Shown one piece after another: positions 8,573-17,602 of a stretch of DNA of 64,000 bases. Numbering within the stretch: the stretch's first letter is position 1; each line of letters starts with the position of its first letter. The stretch comes from an uncultured Clostridia bacterium (GTDB taxonomy: Bacteria > Bacillota > Clostridia > Oscillospirales > Acutalibacteraceae): the NCBI GenBank assembly GCA_944384855.1, contig CALWUY010000001.1, positions 1 through 64,000 of the forward strand. Reading direction: 5' to 3'. The notes under the pieces are model-generated. The model had not been told where the DNA came from. It saw only the letters and a program-made list of their open reading frames with translations, and ran no database searches. The translations under genes were made by a program, and so were the position numbers.

Positions 8573-9951
8573 TGAAGTTTCATCACCAATTCTTTGAAAT
8601 AGTTGCCTCTCGCCATAAAATTCGGGAAAGCGTCAAAGCTCGCGCATGCGGGGCTTAGGGTGACAATATCCCCGGGTTTTGTATCTTTGTAAGCGGCGTT
8701 TACGGCTTCTGCTATATCTTTAACCCTGATTATTTCGGGTGTACCCTTATAATTTTTATCCGATTTTACCGCAGTTTCTATCTTTTCCGCAGTATCACCG
8801 CATAAATACAAGCGGGCAACCTTATCAATTACGTAAGGCACCATAGGCTCAAACGGAATGTGTTTGTCATATCCTCCGGCTATCAGGTGAACCTTTTTGT
8901 CAAAGGCTTTAAGACCGGCTATGGTTCTGGTAGGGCTGGAAGCAATGGAATCGTTATAGTATTTTACACCGTTTACTTCCCGTACAAATTCGATGCGGTG
9001 CTCGACTCCTGTAAAGTCCTTGGCGACTTTTTTTATGGAGTCCACGCCCACATAACCCCATACAGCAGAAATCGCCGCAAGGTAGTTTTCAACGTTATGA
9101 TCTCCTAATACCGTGATTTCACTCCTGTGCATAACCGGAACGTCAATACCGCGGTATGCCATGTGGATGTAGCCTTTTGTGTCAAGCCATGCGCCGTTGT
9201 TGAGTTTGCGTTCCATACTGAAACCCAGCGACTGACCTCTTACATATTTTCTGAAACTTTCCGTAATGTCATTGTCACGGTTCAGAACTGTTCTTGAAAA
9301 GGCGTTTTGATGCATTATGATATTTTTCTTGGCTTCAACATATTCGTCCATGTCCTTGTGTATGTCAAGATGGTTCGGGGCCACATTGGTTACAACGGCG
9401 ATATCCGGACTTTTGCGCATTGATATCAGCTGGAATGAAGAAAGTTCAGCTACTACAAAATCTTCGGAAGAAATATTTTCAATCTCCGGAAGCAGGGGTT
9501 TGCCTATATTGCCGCCGATAAATACTTTTTTGCCTTCGGCTTCAAGCATTTTTGCTATCAGAGTCGTAGTGGTAGTCTTTCCGTCAGAACCGGTAACCGC
9601 GAAAACAGTAGCCGGGCAAAGATCGAAAAATACTTCCATTTCGCTTGTAACGGCTATTCCTTTTTTACGCGCTGCCTCAAGCTCGGGAAGATTAAAGCTC
9701 ATTCCGGGTGTGCGGAAGATAATATCGACTTCAAGATTGTCAAGATAACCTTCTCCCAGCTTAAGCCTTGCTCCCGCTTTTTCCAGAGTATCAGCCAAAT
9801 CTCCTATCATTTCCCGGCTTCTGCGGTCGCAGGCATAAACTTTGGCGCCTTTAGAAAGGAAGTTGAGTATCAGCTGAGTGTTGCTGACACCTATACCGCA
9901 CATAGCTATTCGTTTGCCTTTTATTTGGTTAAAAAATTTTTTGCAGTCCAA
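8569..9951 (-). CDS. murD: UDP-N-acetylmuramoylalanine--D-glutamate ligase
   Basis: About 460 residues from a TTG start at 9951 preceded by AGGAGTG; a longer frame to 10035 lacks a ribosome site and would add a non-conserved tail. MurD adds D-Glu to UDP-MurNAc-L-Ala in cytosolic peptidoglycan precursor synthesis. Visible: N-terminal Rossmann-like G-I-G-V-S, the ATP loop T-G-S-D-G-K-T-T-T, N-V-A-P-N-H-L-D in the central domain, and Y-N-D-S-I-A-S-S-P-T-R-T-I of the C-terminal domain. It leads a six-gene overlapping operon, and is not within a dcw cluster. Confidence 0.95.
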   Translation of the reverse strand: MDCKKFFNQIKGKRIAMCGIGVSNTQLILNFLSKGAKVYACDRRSREMIGDLADTLEKAGARLKLGEGYLDNLEVDIIFRTPGMSFNLPELEAARKKGIAVTSEMEVFFDLCPATVFAVTGSDGKTTTTTLIAKMLEAEGKKVFIGGNIGKPLLPEIENISSEDFVVAELSSFQLISMRKSPDIAVVTNVAPNHLDIHKDMDEYVEAKKNIIMHQNAFSRTVLNRDNDITESFRKYVRGQSLGFSMERKLNNGAWLDTKGYIHMAYRGIDVPVMHRSEITVLGDHNVENYLAAISAVWGYVGVDSIKKVAKDFTGVEHRIEFVREVNGVKYYNDSIASSPTRTIAGLKAFDKKVHLIAGGYDKHIPFEPMVPYVIDKVARLYLCGDTAEKIETAVKSDKNYKGTPEIIRVKDIAEAVNAAYKDTKPGDIVTLSPACASFDAFPNFMARGNYFKELVMKLQ

Positions 9952-10000
9952 TTCGAAACACTCCTGTTTTACAGAGGTAAAATTTACATATACATTAAAT

Positions 10001-10029
10001 ATTATACTTAAAGTTCGTTTAAATATCAA
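10001..10029 (-). promoter_or_regulatory. SigA-type promoter of the murD operon
   Basis: On the minus strand TTGATA (10029-10024), 17-nt spacer, TATAAT (10006-10001), about 50 nt upstream of the TTG start at 9951. This supports the short form of MurD, because the longer frame would start inside or upstream of the promoter. Confidence 0.75.
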
Positions 10030-10078
10030 TAGCATAGTATTTAATTTACAATTAATTTATTAATTTTTAAATTTAATA

Positions 10079-10107
10079 TAGACTTTTGGGCTTAGATGAT
10101 ATATAAT
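10079..10107 (+). promoter_or_regulatory. SigA-type promoter of the lipoprotein gene
   Basis: TAGACT (10079-10084), 17-nt spacer, TATAAT (10102-10107), 38 nt before the ATG at 10146. Confidence 0.65.
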
Positions 10108-10145
10108 ACTTTTATTATTAATATTGCCTATTTCGGAGGTATAAA

Positions 10146-11222
10146 ATGAAAATTATGAAAAAAGCGGCAGCTTTGCTGATGGTGGCTGTTATGTCGTTAT
10201 CTGTCGCAGGCTGCCATAAAAAAGATGAGATTGCGGTAACGATAGACGGTATCGAGTTTACTTCGGCATACTATATGTGCGCTCTTATCAATGCCAATAT
10301 GGAAGCTAAAAGCATAGTATACGAAAACCTTTCCGACGAAGAAAAACAGGAGTCGGATATTGACTATTATTCAAAAAAGGTTGAAGATACCGATTATGTA
10401 GAGTGGGTTGAAAACCGGGCTGTAGAACAGCTCAAAAAAATTGCGGCATATAAGCTTTTATGCAAGGAAAACAATATCGAGACCGATGAGGAAATGCTGA
10501 ATAATGCTGAAACGAACGCCTCATATTACTGGTCAAGTTACGGATATTCCGCATATTTCGAACCAAACGGCGTAGGTGAAAACACATATAAGAACTATGC
10601 CAAAGATTCGGTATATTCCGAAACTTATTTTGAATATCTTTACGGCGAAGGCGGAGAAAAGGAAATCTCGGCAGACGATGTAAAGACAAAAATTTACGAT
10701 AACTTTTTGATAGCCAATATATTGCAAGCTGACTATGAAGACGACGCTACCGATGAGGAAAAGGCGGCGCTTAAGACAAAACTTGAAAATTATGCAAAGC
10801 AGCTTGAATCAGGCGAAAAGACCTTTGAGGAGGTTTACAACGACTATAACGGCGTTACCGCCGAGGCTCCGGAAATGAGCACTGAGGAAGGGTCTGCTAA
10901 GGACAAATATGCTCAGGTCATAGGTTCAGAAGATACAAATTACAGTTCTACTCATTATGATACAATCAAGGCTATGAAGGTGGGCGAGACCAAGGTTCAG
11001 GATAACGAAAGTTCCACCGGGCTGTATCTGTTCTTTAAGCAGGATATACAGGCGGATCCTTTCTATCTTACCGACCTTGATATGCAGGCCCGTCATTTAA
11101 TAGCTGATGAGGAGTTTGATAAACTGATTGAGGAGTATGCCGATAAGCTTGAACCTGATATAAATAATTATGCTGTTAATCAGTTTAAGGTAAAGAAAAT
11201 CGTCGATCCGACGGCGGCCTGA
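10146..11222 (+). CDS. Lipoprotein, possible SurA-N/PrsA-like foldase relative
   Basis: 358 residues with a lipoprotein signal: K-rich start, hydrophobic core and lipobox V-A-G-C with the modified cysteine at C23, so the protein is anchored outside the cell membrane. The rest is acidic, tyrosine-rich and mostly helical, with the layout of SurA-N/PrsA-type chaperone lipoproteins (helical N-part, a 'Y-A-K-Q-L-E-S-G-E-K-T-F-E-E-V' linker typical of these proteins before the parvulin domain), but no parvulin active-site motif is evident. A CGGAGGT site precedes the ATG. A chaperone-like role is inference. Confidence 0.7.
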   Translation: MKIMKKAAALLMVAVMSLSVAGCHKKDEIAVTIDGIEFTSAYYMCALINANMEAKSIVYENLSDEEKQESDIDYYSKKVEDTDYVEWVENRAVEQLKKIAAYKLLCKENNIETDEEMLNNAETNASYYWSSYGYSAYFEPNGVGENTYKNYAKDSVYSETYFEYLYGEGGEKEISADDVKTKIYDNFLIANILQADYEDDATDEEKAALKTKLENYAKQLESGEKTFEEVYNDYNGVTAEAPEMSTEEGSAKDKYAQVIGSEDTNYSSTHYDTIKAMKVGETKVQDNESSTGLYLFFKQDIQADPFYLTDLDMQARHLIADEEFDKLIEEYADKLEPDINNYAVNQFKVKKIVDPTAA

Positions 11223-11280
11223 CGGTAAAACATGTAAATTATATGAATAAGATCTGAAAAAAAGCAAAAATAAAATACTG

Positions 11281-11306
11281 AAAGCCGGGCGTCTGCCCGG
11301 CTTTTT
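11281..11306 (+). terminator. Rho-independent terminator
   Basis: AAAGCCGGGC, a GTCT loop and GCCCGGCTTT followed by TT; ends the lipoprotein transcript before the mannosidase promoter. Confidence 0.9.
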
Positions 11307-11324
11307 AAATACGGTACAAATTCG

Positions 11325-11353
11325 TTGACAAAGAAAACGGGCGATGCTATAAT
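11325..11353 (+). promoter_or_regulatory. Consensus SigA promoter of the alpha-mannosidase gene
   Basis: TTGACA (11325-11330), 17-nt spacer, TATAAT (11348-11353): a full consensus promoter, so expression is expected to be held down by a repressor, see the dyad immediately downstream. Confidence 0.9.
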
Positions 11354-11358
11354 CTAAT

Positions 11359-11383
11359 AAATAGTTCGAGATAAGAACTATTT
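11359..11383 (+). promoter_or_regulatory. Dyad operator at the mannosidase transcription start
   Basis: A 9-bp perfect inverted repeat, AAATAGTTC (11359-11367) and GAACTATTT (11375-11383) with a 7-nt centre, begins where transcription from the adjacent promoter should start. Position and symmetry fit a repressor operator; a 5' mRNA hairpin is the alternative. Confidence 0.65.
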
Positions 11384-11411
11384 ACCTAAAACTTTCCCGG
11401 GAGGTAATATT

Positions 11412-14400
11412 GTGTATAAGCTTAAAGAAAGAGCCGGAAGGCTAATAGATGATATTGAGAATTTATTATACATAAAGATACCGTGCAATATAAGCATAGA
11501 AAAAAGAGAGGGGAAAATAGAATTTCCCTGTGATGTTTCAGTGATAAGCGACGGATTTAATACGTTCGAGAACGGTGATTATTTTGCAAAAGACAGCTTT
11601 GACAAGTATGCTCTGTTCAATATAACAGCCGACATTCCGGATGTTAGCGGCGAGGATGATATATATCTTAATATTTATACAAACCAGACAGGAAGAAATA
11701 TGCTTAAGCCTCAGATGCTTTTATATAAAGACGGAGCGGCAGTACAGGGTCTGGATACCAATCACACCTATGTGAAAGTTACAAGGTTTAAGGGGACGAC
11801 GTCAAGGTTCAGATTATATGCATTCAGCGGCATACAGGCAAATCACGGTTACAGCTGGTGCGGAATGGACGAAGAAAAGGGAGTACGACTGTTTATATCT
11901 GCGGTCAGGAAAAACAAGCGGATTTACAAATATTACATCAGTGTTAAAACGGCATATTCTCAGCTTGATTATCTTGATACAAATTCCCAGGAGTATCAGA
12001 AAATACTTTATTCGCTCAATGATTCTTTGTCGCTTCTGGATTTAAGAAATCCGCACAGCAGTGAGTTTTACAGAAGTCTGGCCGAAGCGGATAATCTTAT
12101 TGAAAATCTGCTGTATTCAAAGGTTTATGACGGTACGGGCAGAGCCACGCTTATAGGACATACACATCTTGATATAGCATGGCTGTGGCAGTATAGACAT
12201 ACAAAGGATAAGGTGCTTCGCTCATTCGCTACCGAAGCCGAGCTGCTTGAGGAGTACGGTGAACATAAGTTTATGTCAAGCCAGGCTCTGCTTTACAGTT
12301 TTGTGAAGGAACAGCAGCCGGAGCTTTTTGAACGCATAAAGGAATATGTAAGGCAGGGAAGATGGGAAGCCGAAGGCGCGATGTGGGTAGAACCGGATAT
12401 GAATTTAATCTCCGGAGAATCTATTGTAAGGCAGATTCTGTACGGCAAGCGCTTTTTTAATGAAGAATTCGGAGTCGACTGCAAGGTTTTGTGGCTTCCG
12501 GATGTATTCGGCTATTCTGCCGCACTTCCGCAGATACTCAAAAAGAGCGGGATAAATTACTTTATGACGGCTAAACTGCGCTGCAACGATCTTAACCGGT
12601 TCCCGTATGATACATTCAGCTGGAAGGGAATAGACGGAACGGAGATATTTTCGCACTTGATAACCTATCTTCGCACGGTTTACTGTCCGGACATAGAGGA
12701 CGGGGAGATACTTACCGGATACAGAGACTACCGCCAAAAGGACATAAACGATAATATATTGGTCCCCTTCGGTTATGCAGACGGCGGAGGCGGACCGACT
12801 CCGGAACAGATAGAGACAGTGATACGGCTCAAAAACGGACTTCCGGGGGTGCCGCGGTGTGAATACGGAAAGGTAAAGGATTATTTTGTATCTTTGGAGG
12901 ATAGGGTAAAGGACAGCGGCAGGCTTCCCGTATGGAGCGGCGAACTTTATTTTGAAAATCACAGGGGAACATATACATCTATGGCGCGCATAAAGCGTCA
13001 GAACAGAAAAGGAGAGTATATGTACCAAAATACCGAGTGGCTCTGGTCGTTAGCAGACAGGTTTGAAAAAGCGGAATTTCCCAAAAGCGAATTTGACCGC
13101 ATGATGAAAAAGCTTCTGATAAATCAGTTTCACGATGTATTGCCCGGTTCTTCTATCAAGCAGGTCTATGAGGACAGTGACAGGCTTTATGATGAGGCTT
13201 TTAATATAGGGAAAACGATTTGCGATAATGCGATAGCACGTATCGTAGACAAAGAAAAAGAAGCCGTGACGGTATTAAATCCCTGCGGTCAGACAGCGAG
13301 CGGTTATGTAAAATATAACGGAGAACGGTATTTTGTTGAGAATATTCCCGCCAAGGGAGCAGTTACGTTGTCTGAGTTAAAAAACAGTCCGGAAATACCG
13401 GTAAAAGTCAGCGGAAATGTAATAGAGAATAAATATTATATTATTTCAATAGGCAGAAACGGATATATAGAAAACCTGTATGACAAGTTATCCGGCAGAG
13501 AATGCTTTAAAAAAGGCAGATACGCGAACAAACTCAGAGTATTTGAGGACAGACCGGCGTTTGCCTGTGAATCGAACTGGAATATTGATAACTTTTATAC
13601 CCTGCACGAGTATGAAATGCCTGAACCTTACAGCATAAGTGTGACAGAAAATACAGGCGAATACGCGGTAATCCGCATTGAAAGACGTTATCAGAATTCG
13701 GTTATAAGTCAGGATATGGTTGTATACGCAAATTCGCCGCGTATTGATTTTGAGACCGGTATTGATTGGAAAGAGGACCTTCAGGTACTCAAGGCGGAAT
13801 TTCCCGTAGATGTAAATGCGGTAAAGGCAAAGTATGAGATACAGTTCGGATTTGTTGAGCGTCCGACAACAAGAAATACGGATTGGGAGCAGTCGAGGTT
13901 CGAGGTATGCGCTCATAAGTGGGCGGATATATCGGACGGCGGCTACGGTATGGCACTGCTGAATGATTCAAAGTACGGTTATTCGGCAGAGGGATCAGAT
14001 ATATCCCTTACACTTCTTCGCTGCGGTGACAGCCCCAATGCAGACATCGACAGAGAAAAGCATTACTTTGTTTATTCAATCATTCCTCATTCCGCGGAAT
14101 ATTCCGTCAGTGAAATAGTGAGAGAAGCTTATTTGTTAAATAATCCGCTTTTCGCTGTGGAGGGCGCTCTGAAAGCGAATAAGGAGTATTCGCTTTTTGC
14201 TGCGGACGGTGCGGTGCTTGATACCGTAAAACCGGCAGAGGACTCAGACGGATATATTCTGAGGTTGTATGAGCCTTGCAATTCGTCCGGAAAGGTCAGG
14301 ATAACCGCCGGCGCAGAGATTTTATCGGCAGAGTTTACGGATCTTTTGGAAAAGTCTACAGATGTGGCGCCTGTTATCGAAAGCAATGAATTGATATTAA

Positions 14401-14447
14401 CAGTCAAGCCGTTTGAAATAGTAACGTTGCGTGTAAGGCTTAATTAA
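11412..14447 (+). CDS. Alpha-mannosidase, glycoside hydrolase family 38
   Basis: 1011 residues, GTG start with GGGAGGT upstream. GH38 enzymes are retaining, zinc-dependent alpha-mannosidases. The catalytic region shows the zinc motif H250-T-H-L-D254 and the nucleophile D364 in W-L-P-D-V-F-G-Y-S, followed by the helical mid-domain and the large C-terminal beta domain normal for the family (about 1000 residues). No signal peptide, so it is likely cytosolic and acts on imported mannosides from N-glycans or mannan. Single-gene transcript with its own consensus promoter, dyad operator and terminator. Confidence 0.95.
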   Translation: MYKLKERAGRLIDDIENLLYIKIPCNISIEKREGKIEFPCDVSVISDGFNTFENGDYFAKDSFDKYALFNITADIPDVSGEDDIYLNIYTNQTGRNMLKPQMLLYKDGAAVQGLDTNHTYVKVTRFKGTTSRFRLYAFSGIQANHGYSWCGMDEEKGVRLFISAVRKNKRIYKYYISVKTAYSQLDYLDTNSQEYQKILYSLNDSLSLLDLRNPHSSEFYRSLAEADNLIENLLYSKVYDGTGRATLIGHTHLDIAWLWQYRHTKDKVLRSFATEAELLEEYGEHKFMSSQALLYSFVKEQQPELFERIKEYVRQGRWEAEGAMWVEPDMNLISGESIVRQILYGKRFFNEEFGVDCKVLWLPDVFGYSAALPQILKKSGINYFMTAKLRCNDLNRFPYDTFSWKGIDGTEIFSHLITYLRTVYCPDIEDGEILTGYRDYRQKDINDNILVPFGYADGGGGPTPEQIETVIRLKNGLPGVPRCEYGKVKDYFVSLEDRVKDSGRLPVWSGELYFENHRGTYTSMARIKRQNRKGEYMYQNTEWLWSLADRFEKAEFPKSEFDRMMKKLLINQFHDVLPGSSIKQVYEDSDRLYDEAFNIGKTICDNAIARIVDKEKEAVTVLNPCGQTASGYVKYNGERYFVENIPAKGAVTLSELKNSPEIPVKVSGNVIENKYYIISIGRNGYIENLYDKLSGRECFKKGRYANKLRVFEDRPAFACESNWNIDNFYTLHEYEMPEPYSISVTENTGEYAVIRIERRYQNSVISQDMVVYANSPRIDFETGIDWKEDLQVLKAEFPVDVNAVKAKYEIQFGFVERPTTRNTDWEQSRFEVCAHKWADISDGGYGMALLNDSKYGYSAEGSDISLTLLRCGDSPNADIDREKHYFVYSIIPHSAEYSVSEIVREAYLLNNPLFAVEGALKANKEYSLFAADGAVLDTVKPAEDSDGYILRLYEPCNSSGKVRITAGAEILSAEFTDLLEKSTDVAPVIESNELILTVKPFEIVTLRVRLN

Positions 14448-14452
14448 AAAAC

Positions 14453-14490
14453 AAAAAACAATACCATTATAAGTATGGTATTGTTTTTTT
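14453..14490. terminator. Bidirectional terminator after the mannosidase gene
   Basis: CAATACCAT (14459-14467) pairs with ATGGTATTG (14475-14483), flanked by an A-run and a T-run. Serves the plus-strand GH38 gene and probably the convergent FAD oxidoreductase gene. Confidence 0.88.
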
Positions 14491-14573
14491 ATTTACGGTA
14501 TAACGTAATATTTCCGGATTTATATTATCAGCATTATGTTTAAAGACTGTTTTAACCGCATTATATTGATTTA

Positions 14574-15767
14574 TCATTGATTGAAAATTTTTTCAAATTC
14601 TACTGTTTGGGTAAAATTCGGAACAATCGCATTATTTTCAGCGAGAATTCTTTTTACTTCTTTAACGGGAACTTTTGCGATTTGCAAATCCGACTTTACT
14701 GCCAAAGCCGCGGCGGTTCCGACAGCTTGTCCCATTGCCATACAACTTGCCTTTACTCTAAGAGCTGAATTGGTTTCCCGGTCCGAAGATACGCATCTGC
14801 CTGCCATCATTAGGTTTTGGAAATTTTTTGAAATCATTGATGACAGTCTTATAGCAGGAGTCTTTTCATGCTTGATATACTTAATATAAGAAGGCTCGTT
14901 ATTTCTGTGTATATCTATAAACCAATATGAATAGCAAATAGAATCCTCAAATAGCTTGCCTGAGCAGTAATCTTCTGCATTCATTTGTGTTAAACCACGG
15001 ATTCTTCTTCCTTCCCTTGGCGCAACAGCAGGCGCAATGGCCATTATTTTGCTGCCTTTCTGCATTTGTTCATAGATCATCTTTCTTGATTCTATTTCGG
15101 ATTTTGTAACGGCATCGCTGTCTGTAATATCCAGTTTAACGTGATTTTGATTGTCGCCGTAATTTAAAATATTATCTTTCGCGTTTACAGCAGGATAAAA
15201 CCGTAATGTTCCGGGCTGAAAGTCACCCATACCGTCACCCGATAAAAAATCCGCGCCCGCAAATGATGCTAATTCACCGTCGCCTGTACAGTCTATGTAT
15301 AATTTTGAATTCAGTTTTTTCAGACCGGATTTTGTTGCGATTAATATACTGTTTATTATATCAGACTCACATGCAACATCAACGACAGGCTGCCCGTAAT
15401 AAAGATGTACCCCGCTTTCTGTAAGCATATCATCCATAATCTTCGCCGCCGCAACAGGATTTACTTTAATTCCGTACTGTGAATGATTTATGTATTCCGC
15501 ATTCATGTCCGGTATGGCTGCGAATCCCGCTTTATATAACCGCATAACAAACTCCCAGCCTATGCCTTGTATTATCATCTTTTTGCGCTTGAGAAAGGGA
15601 TTGTTGAATTGATCTATAGAGTTGTTGCCCAGAACAGTTAAAATACCGCCGGGTGTATTATATCGTTCGACCAATGCAGTCTTTATACCCATTCTTGAAG
15701 CGGCTACGGCAGCGCAGAATCCCGCGCATCCGGCTCCGCATATTATAACATCGTATTGCTGAATCAT
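14574..15767 (-). CDS. FAD-dependent oxidoreductase (FAD_oxidored/FumB-flavoprotein-like)
   Basis: 397 residues. The N-terminus is a Rossmann FAD-binding fold (D-V-I-I-C-G-A-G-C-A-G-F, residues 6-17, with V-E-R at its end), followed by Y-I-D-C-T-G-D-G-E-L-A near 165-175 and M-M-A-G-R-C-V-S-S-D near 320, the pattern of the large PF12831-type family found in many gut and soil polysaccharide loci. Substrate unknown. Single gene convergent with GH38; no membrane segment. Overlap with sugar catabolism is plausible but not shown. Confidence 0.82.
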   Translation of the reverse strand: MIQQYDVIICGAGCAGFCAAVAASRMGIKTALVERYNTPGGILTVLGNNSIDQFNNPFLKRKKMIIQGIGWEFVMRLYKAGFAAIPDMNAEYINHSQYGIKVNPVAAAKIMDDMLTESGVHLYYGQPVVDVACESDIINSILIATKSGLKKLNSKLYIDCTGDGELASFAGADFLSGDGMGDFQPGTLRFYPAVNAKDNILNYGDNQNHVKLDITDSDAVTKSEIESRKMIYEQMQKGSKIMAIAPAVAPREGRRIRGLTQMNAEDYCSGKLFEDSICYSYWFIDIHRNNEPSYIKYIKHEKTPAIRLSSMISKNFQNLMMAGRCVSSDRETNSALRVKASCMAMGQAVGTAAALAVKSDLQIAKVPVKEVKRILAENNAIVPNFTQTVEFEKIFNQ

Positions 15768-15834
15768 TATGTCTGCCTCTGTCTGATTAATTTATATGAT
15801 GTGTCTTTAAAGCTTGGTAAAAATTGTACTTATG

Positions 15835-15869
15835 AAAAAATTCCTCACACAAACGTGCGAGGAATTTTT
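15835..15869 (-). terminator. Terminator of tRNA-Lys
   Basis: On the minus strand the stem AATTCCTC-x-CAC / GTG-x-GAGGAATT directly follows the tRNA CCA end and leads into a T-run (15840-15835). Confidence 0.85.
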
Positions 15870-15944
15870 GGTGATCCATCGGGGATTCGAACCCCGGACA
15901 CCTTGATTAAAAGTCAAGTGCTCTGCCAACTGAGCTAATGAATC
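15869..15944 (-). tRNA. tRNA-Lys (anticodon TTT)
   Basis: 76 nt including encoded CCA. Seven-pair acceptor (GATTCAT with ATGGATC, one G-T pair), D-arm GCTC/GAGC, anticodon loop CTTTTAA in a CTTGA/TCAAG stem, T-arm CGGGG-TTCGAAT-CCCCG, discriminator A. The anticodon UUU reads lysine codons. Confidence 0.96.
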
Positions 15945-15961
15945 ATTTGGACAGCTTTAAT

Positions 15962-15990
15962 ATTATATCAATAGCATTGTCCAATGTCAA
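15962..15990 (-). promoter_or_regulatory. Consensus promoter of tRNA-Lys
   Basis: Minus strand: TTGACA (15990-15985), 17-nt spacer, TATAAT (15967-15962), 18 nt before the mature 5' end. Confidence 0.9.
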
Positions 15991-16034
15991 TAAAAAATTT
16001 CATATTTTTTTAAAATTCTTGCTAAATAACCATT

Positions 16035-16709
16035 TTAAAGCAGGTTTTTCAACTCTAAAAGGTTACAAATCACGAATTTGCTCGGATACCGCGGAATGCT
16101 GCTGTCCGGATTGTACCAGCAGGTATCTATGCCTGAATTTACGCCTGCGAGTATATCCGAACTCTGACTGTCCCCGATAATAAGCATCTTCGATTTGTCT
16201 TTTTCCGGAATATGGTCTATCACATAGTCGAAATACTCTTTTTCGGGTTTTTGGTGTCCCGCCTCTTCGGATACAAAGATTTTATCAAAATAAGGCTCTA
16301 TCCCGGAATTTCTGATTCGCTTGAACTGAGTGGTCGAAAGTCCGTTTGTGGTAGCATACAGTTTATATCCTTTATTTTTTAAGTATGATAATATTTCCTC
16401 TGCACCGTCAACCCTGAAGTATCCTTCAGATAAATACTCACAATAATCGGATGACATTGACGCGGTATCTCTGCTTTCTTTGAAATGTTCCAGCAGGGTT
16501 TTAAACCTGCCCTCAAAAATATCGCTTTTGGGTATCTCTCCCCGTTCAAAACGTTCCCAGTAGGATTTGTTAATTGCCGAGTAGGTCTTGACGGCAGTAT
16601 CATCGCAGGGCAAATCATATTTTCTGAGCACCTTGCTTACTGCAGCGGCTTCGGCTTTGGTGAAATCAAGCAAAGTGTTGTCAATGTCTAAAAACAAAGA
16701 TGTATACAT
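16035..16709 (-). CDS. HAD-type nucleotidase, YjjG family
   Basis: 224 residues with HAD motifs F-L-D-I-D-N-T-L-L-D (nucleophile D8), T-N-G-L-S in motif II, the motif III lysine in H-Q-K-P-E and I-I-G-D-S-Q-S-S-D motif IV. The 'D-I-D-N-T-L-x-D-F' start and A-T-N-G-x-x-x-x-Q-x-x-R pattern are those of YjjG/YfnB, which dephosphorylate non-canonical pyrimidine nucleotides and protect nucleotide pools. Its ATG overlaps the galU stop by one base (TAATG), so it is coupled to galU at the end of the operon. Confidence 0.85.
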   Translation of the reverse strand: MYTSLFLDIDNTLLDFTKAEAAAVSKVLRKYDLPCDDTAVKTYSAINKSYWERFERGEIPKSDIFEGRFKTLLEHFKESRDTASMSSDYCEYLSEGYFRVDGAEEILSYLKNKGYKLYATTNGLSTTQFKRIRNSGIEPYFDKIFVSEEAGHQKPEKEYFDYVIDHIPEKDKSKMLIIGDSQSSDILAGVNSGIDTCWYNPDSSIPRYPSKFVICNLLELKNLL

Positions 16710-17578
16710 TAAAGTGTCTTGGCTAACTCCTTTATATAATCGCGCAGTTCGTCTTTGGTCTCCGGATGGGTTAAGCCTACCTCTATATTGGCTTTCAGAA
16801 TACCGAATTTGTTGCCCATATCATATCGCGTACCGCTGAAATCTACGCCTACCATACCTTCGGTTACAGCGATTTCTTTCATGGCGTCTGTAAGCTGAAG
16901 CTCTCCTCCTACACCTAACGGCGTATGCTCCAGTATTTCGAAAATCTTACTGCTTAACACACATCTGCCAAGTATAGAATAATTTGAGAATTTAGCTTCA
17001 AGCGACGGTTTTTCTATCATGTCTGTAATCGAATAGGTGTTGCTGCTTAAAGGCTCAATTTTCATCGAACTGTACTTGACAATCAGCTCGTCCGAAACCT
17101 CTTTTATTCCGACAACGCTTTTTCCGTATTTGTCATACGCGTCGCACAGCTCTTTAATCGCCGGAACTTCGCCTACTATTACGTCGTCTCCGTAAAGCAC
17201 CGCAAAGGGCTCGTTGCCGACAAATTCTTTTGCGCGCAGTACCGCGTCTCCGAGGCCTTTAGTCTCTTTCTGACGTATGTAATATATATTTGCAAGATTG
17301 GCGACACGGTTCATTTCATTTAAAATGTCGGTTTTGCCGCGGCTTTTAAGGGTGTTTTCAAGCTCTACCGAATGGTCAAAGTGATCCTCTATAACAGATT
17401 TTCCCCGGTTGGTTATAATCAGAATATCTGTAATTCCGGCTTTTACGGCTTCCTCCACTATATACTGAATTGCGGGTTTGTCCACAATAGTGAGCATTTC
17501 TTTAGGCACTGCTTTGGAAGCGGGTAGCACCCTTGTACCGAGTCCTGCCGCAGGGATGATGGCTTTTTTGATTTTCAT
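16709..17578 (-). CDS. galU: UTP--glucose-1-phosphate uridylyltransferase
   Basis: 289 residues; makes UDP-glucose from UTP and glucose-1-phosphate for cell-surface glycans. The signature nucleotide loop A-A-G-L-G-T-R-V-L-P is at residues 10-19 with P-K-E-M-L, and V-D-K-P-A-I-Q-Y follows. Full length for the family. AGGAGAG precedes the ATG. It lies 24 bp after a RING-like zinc membrane protein gene and overlaps the YjjG-like gene. Confidence 0.96.
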   Translation of the reverse strand: MKIKKAIIPAAGLGTRVLPASKAVPKEMLTIVDKPAIQYIVEEAVKAGITDILIITNRGKSVIEDHFDHSVELENTLKSRGKTDILNEMNRVANLANIYYIRQKETKGLGDAVLRAKEFVGNEPFAVLYGDDVIVGEVPAIKELCDAYDKYGKSVVGIKEVSDELIVKYSSMKIEPLSSNTYSITDMIEKPSLEAKFSNYSILGRCVLSSKIFEILEHTPLGVGGELQLTDAMKEIAVTEGMVGVDFSGTRYDMGNKFGILKANIEVGLTHPETKDELRDYIKELAKTL

Positions 17579-17602
17579 AAATATCTCTCCTATTTTTAAA
17601 TT

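Noticed and set aside
12405..13028. 207-codon minus frame inside the mannosidase gene
   Set aside because: Shadow of GH38; the plus-strand frame carries the catalytic motifs and codon usage.
15756..15938. 60-codon plus-strand open frame ending I-R-T-P-D-T-L-I-K-S-Q
   Set aside because: It is an antisense reading of tRNA-Lys, a familiar false protein in databases.
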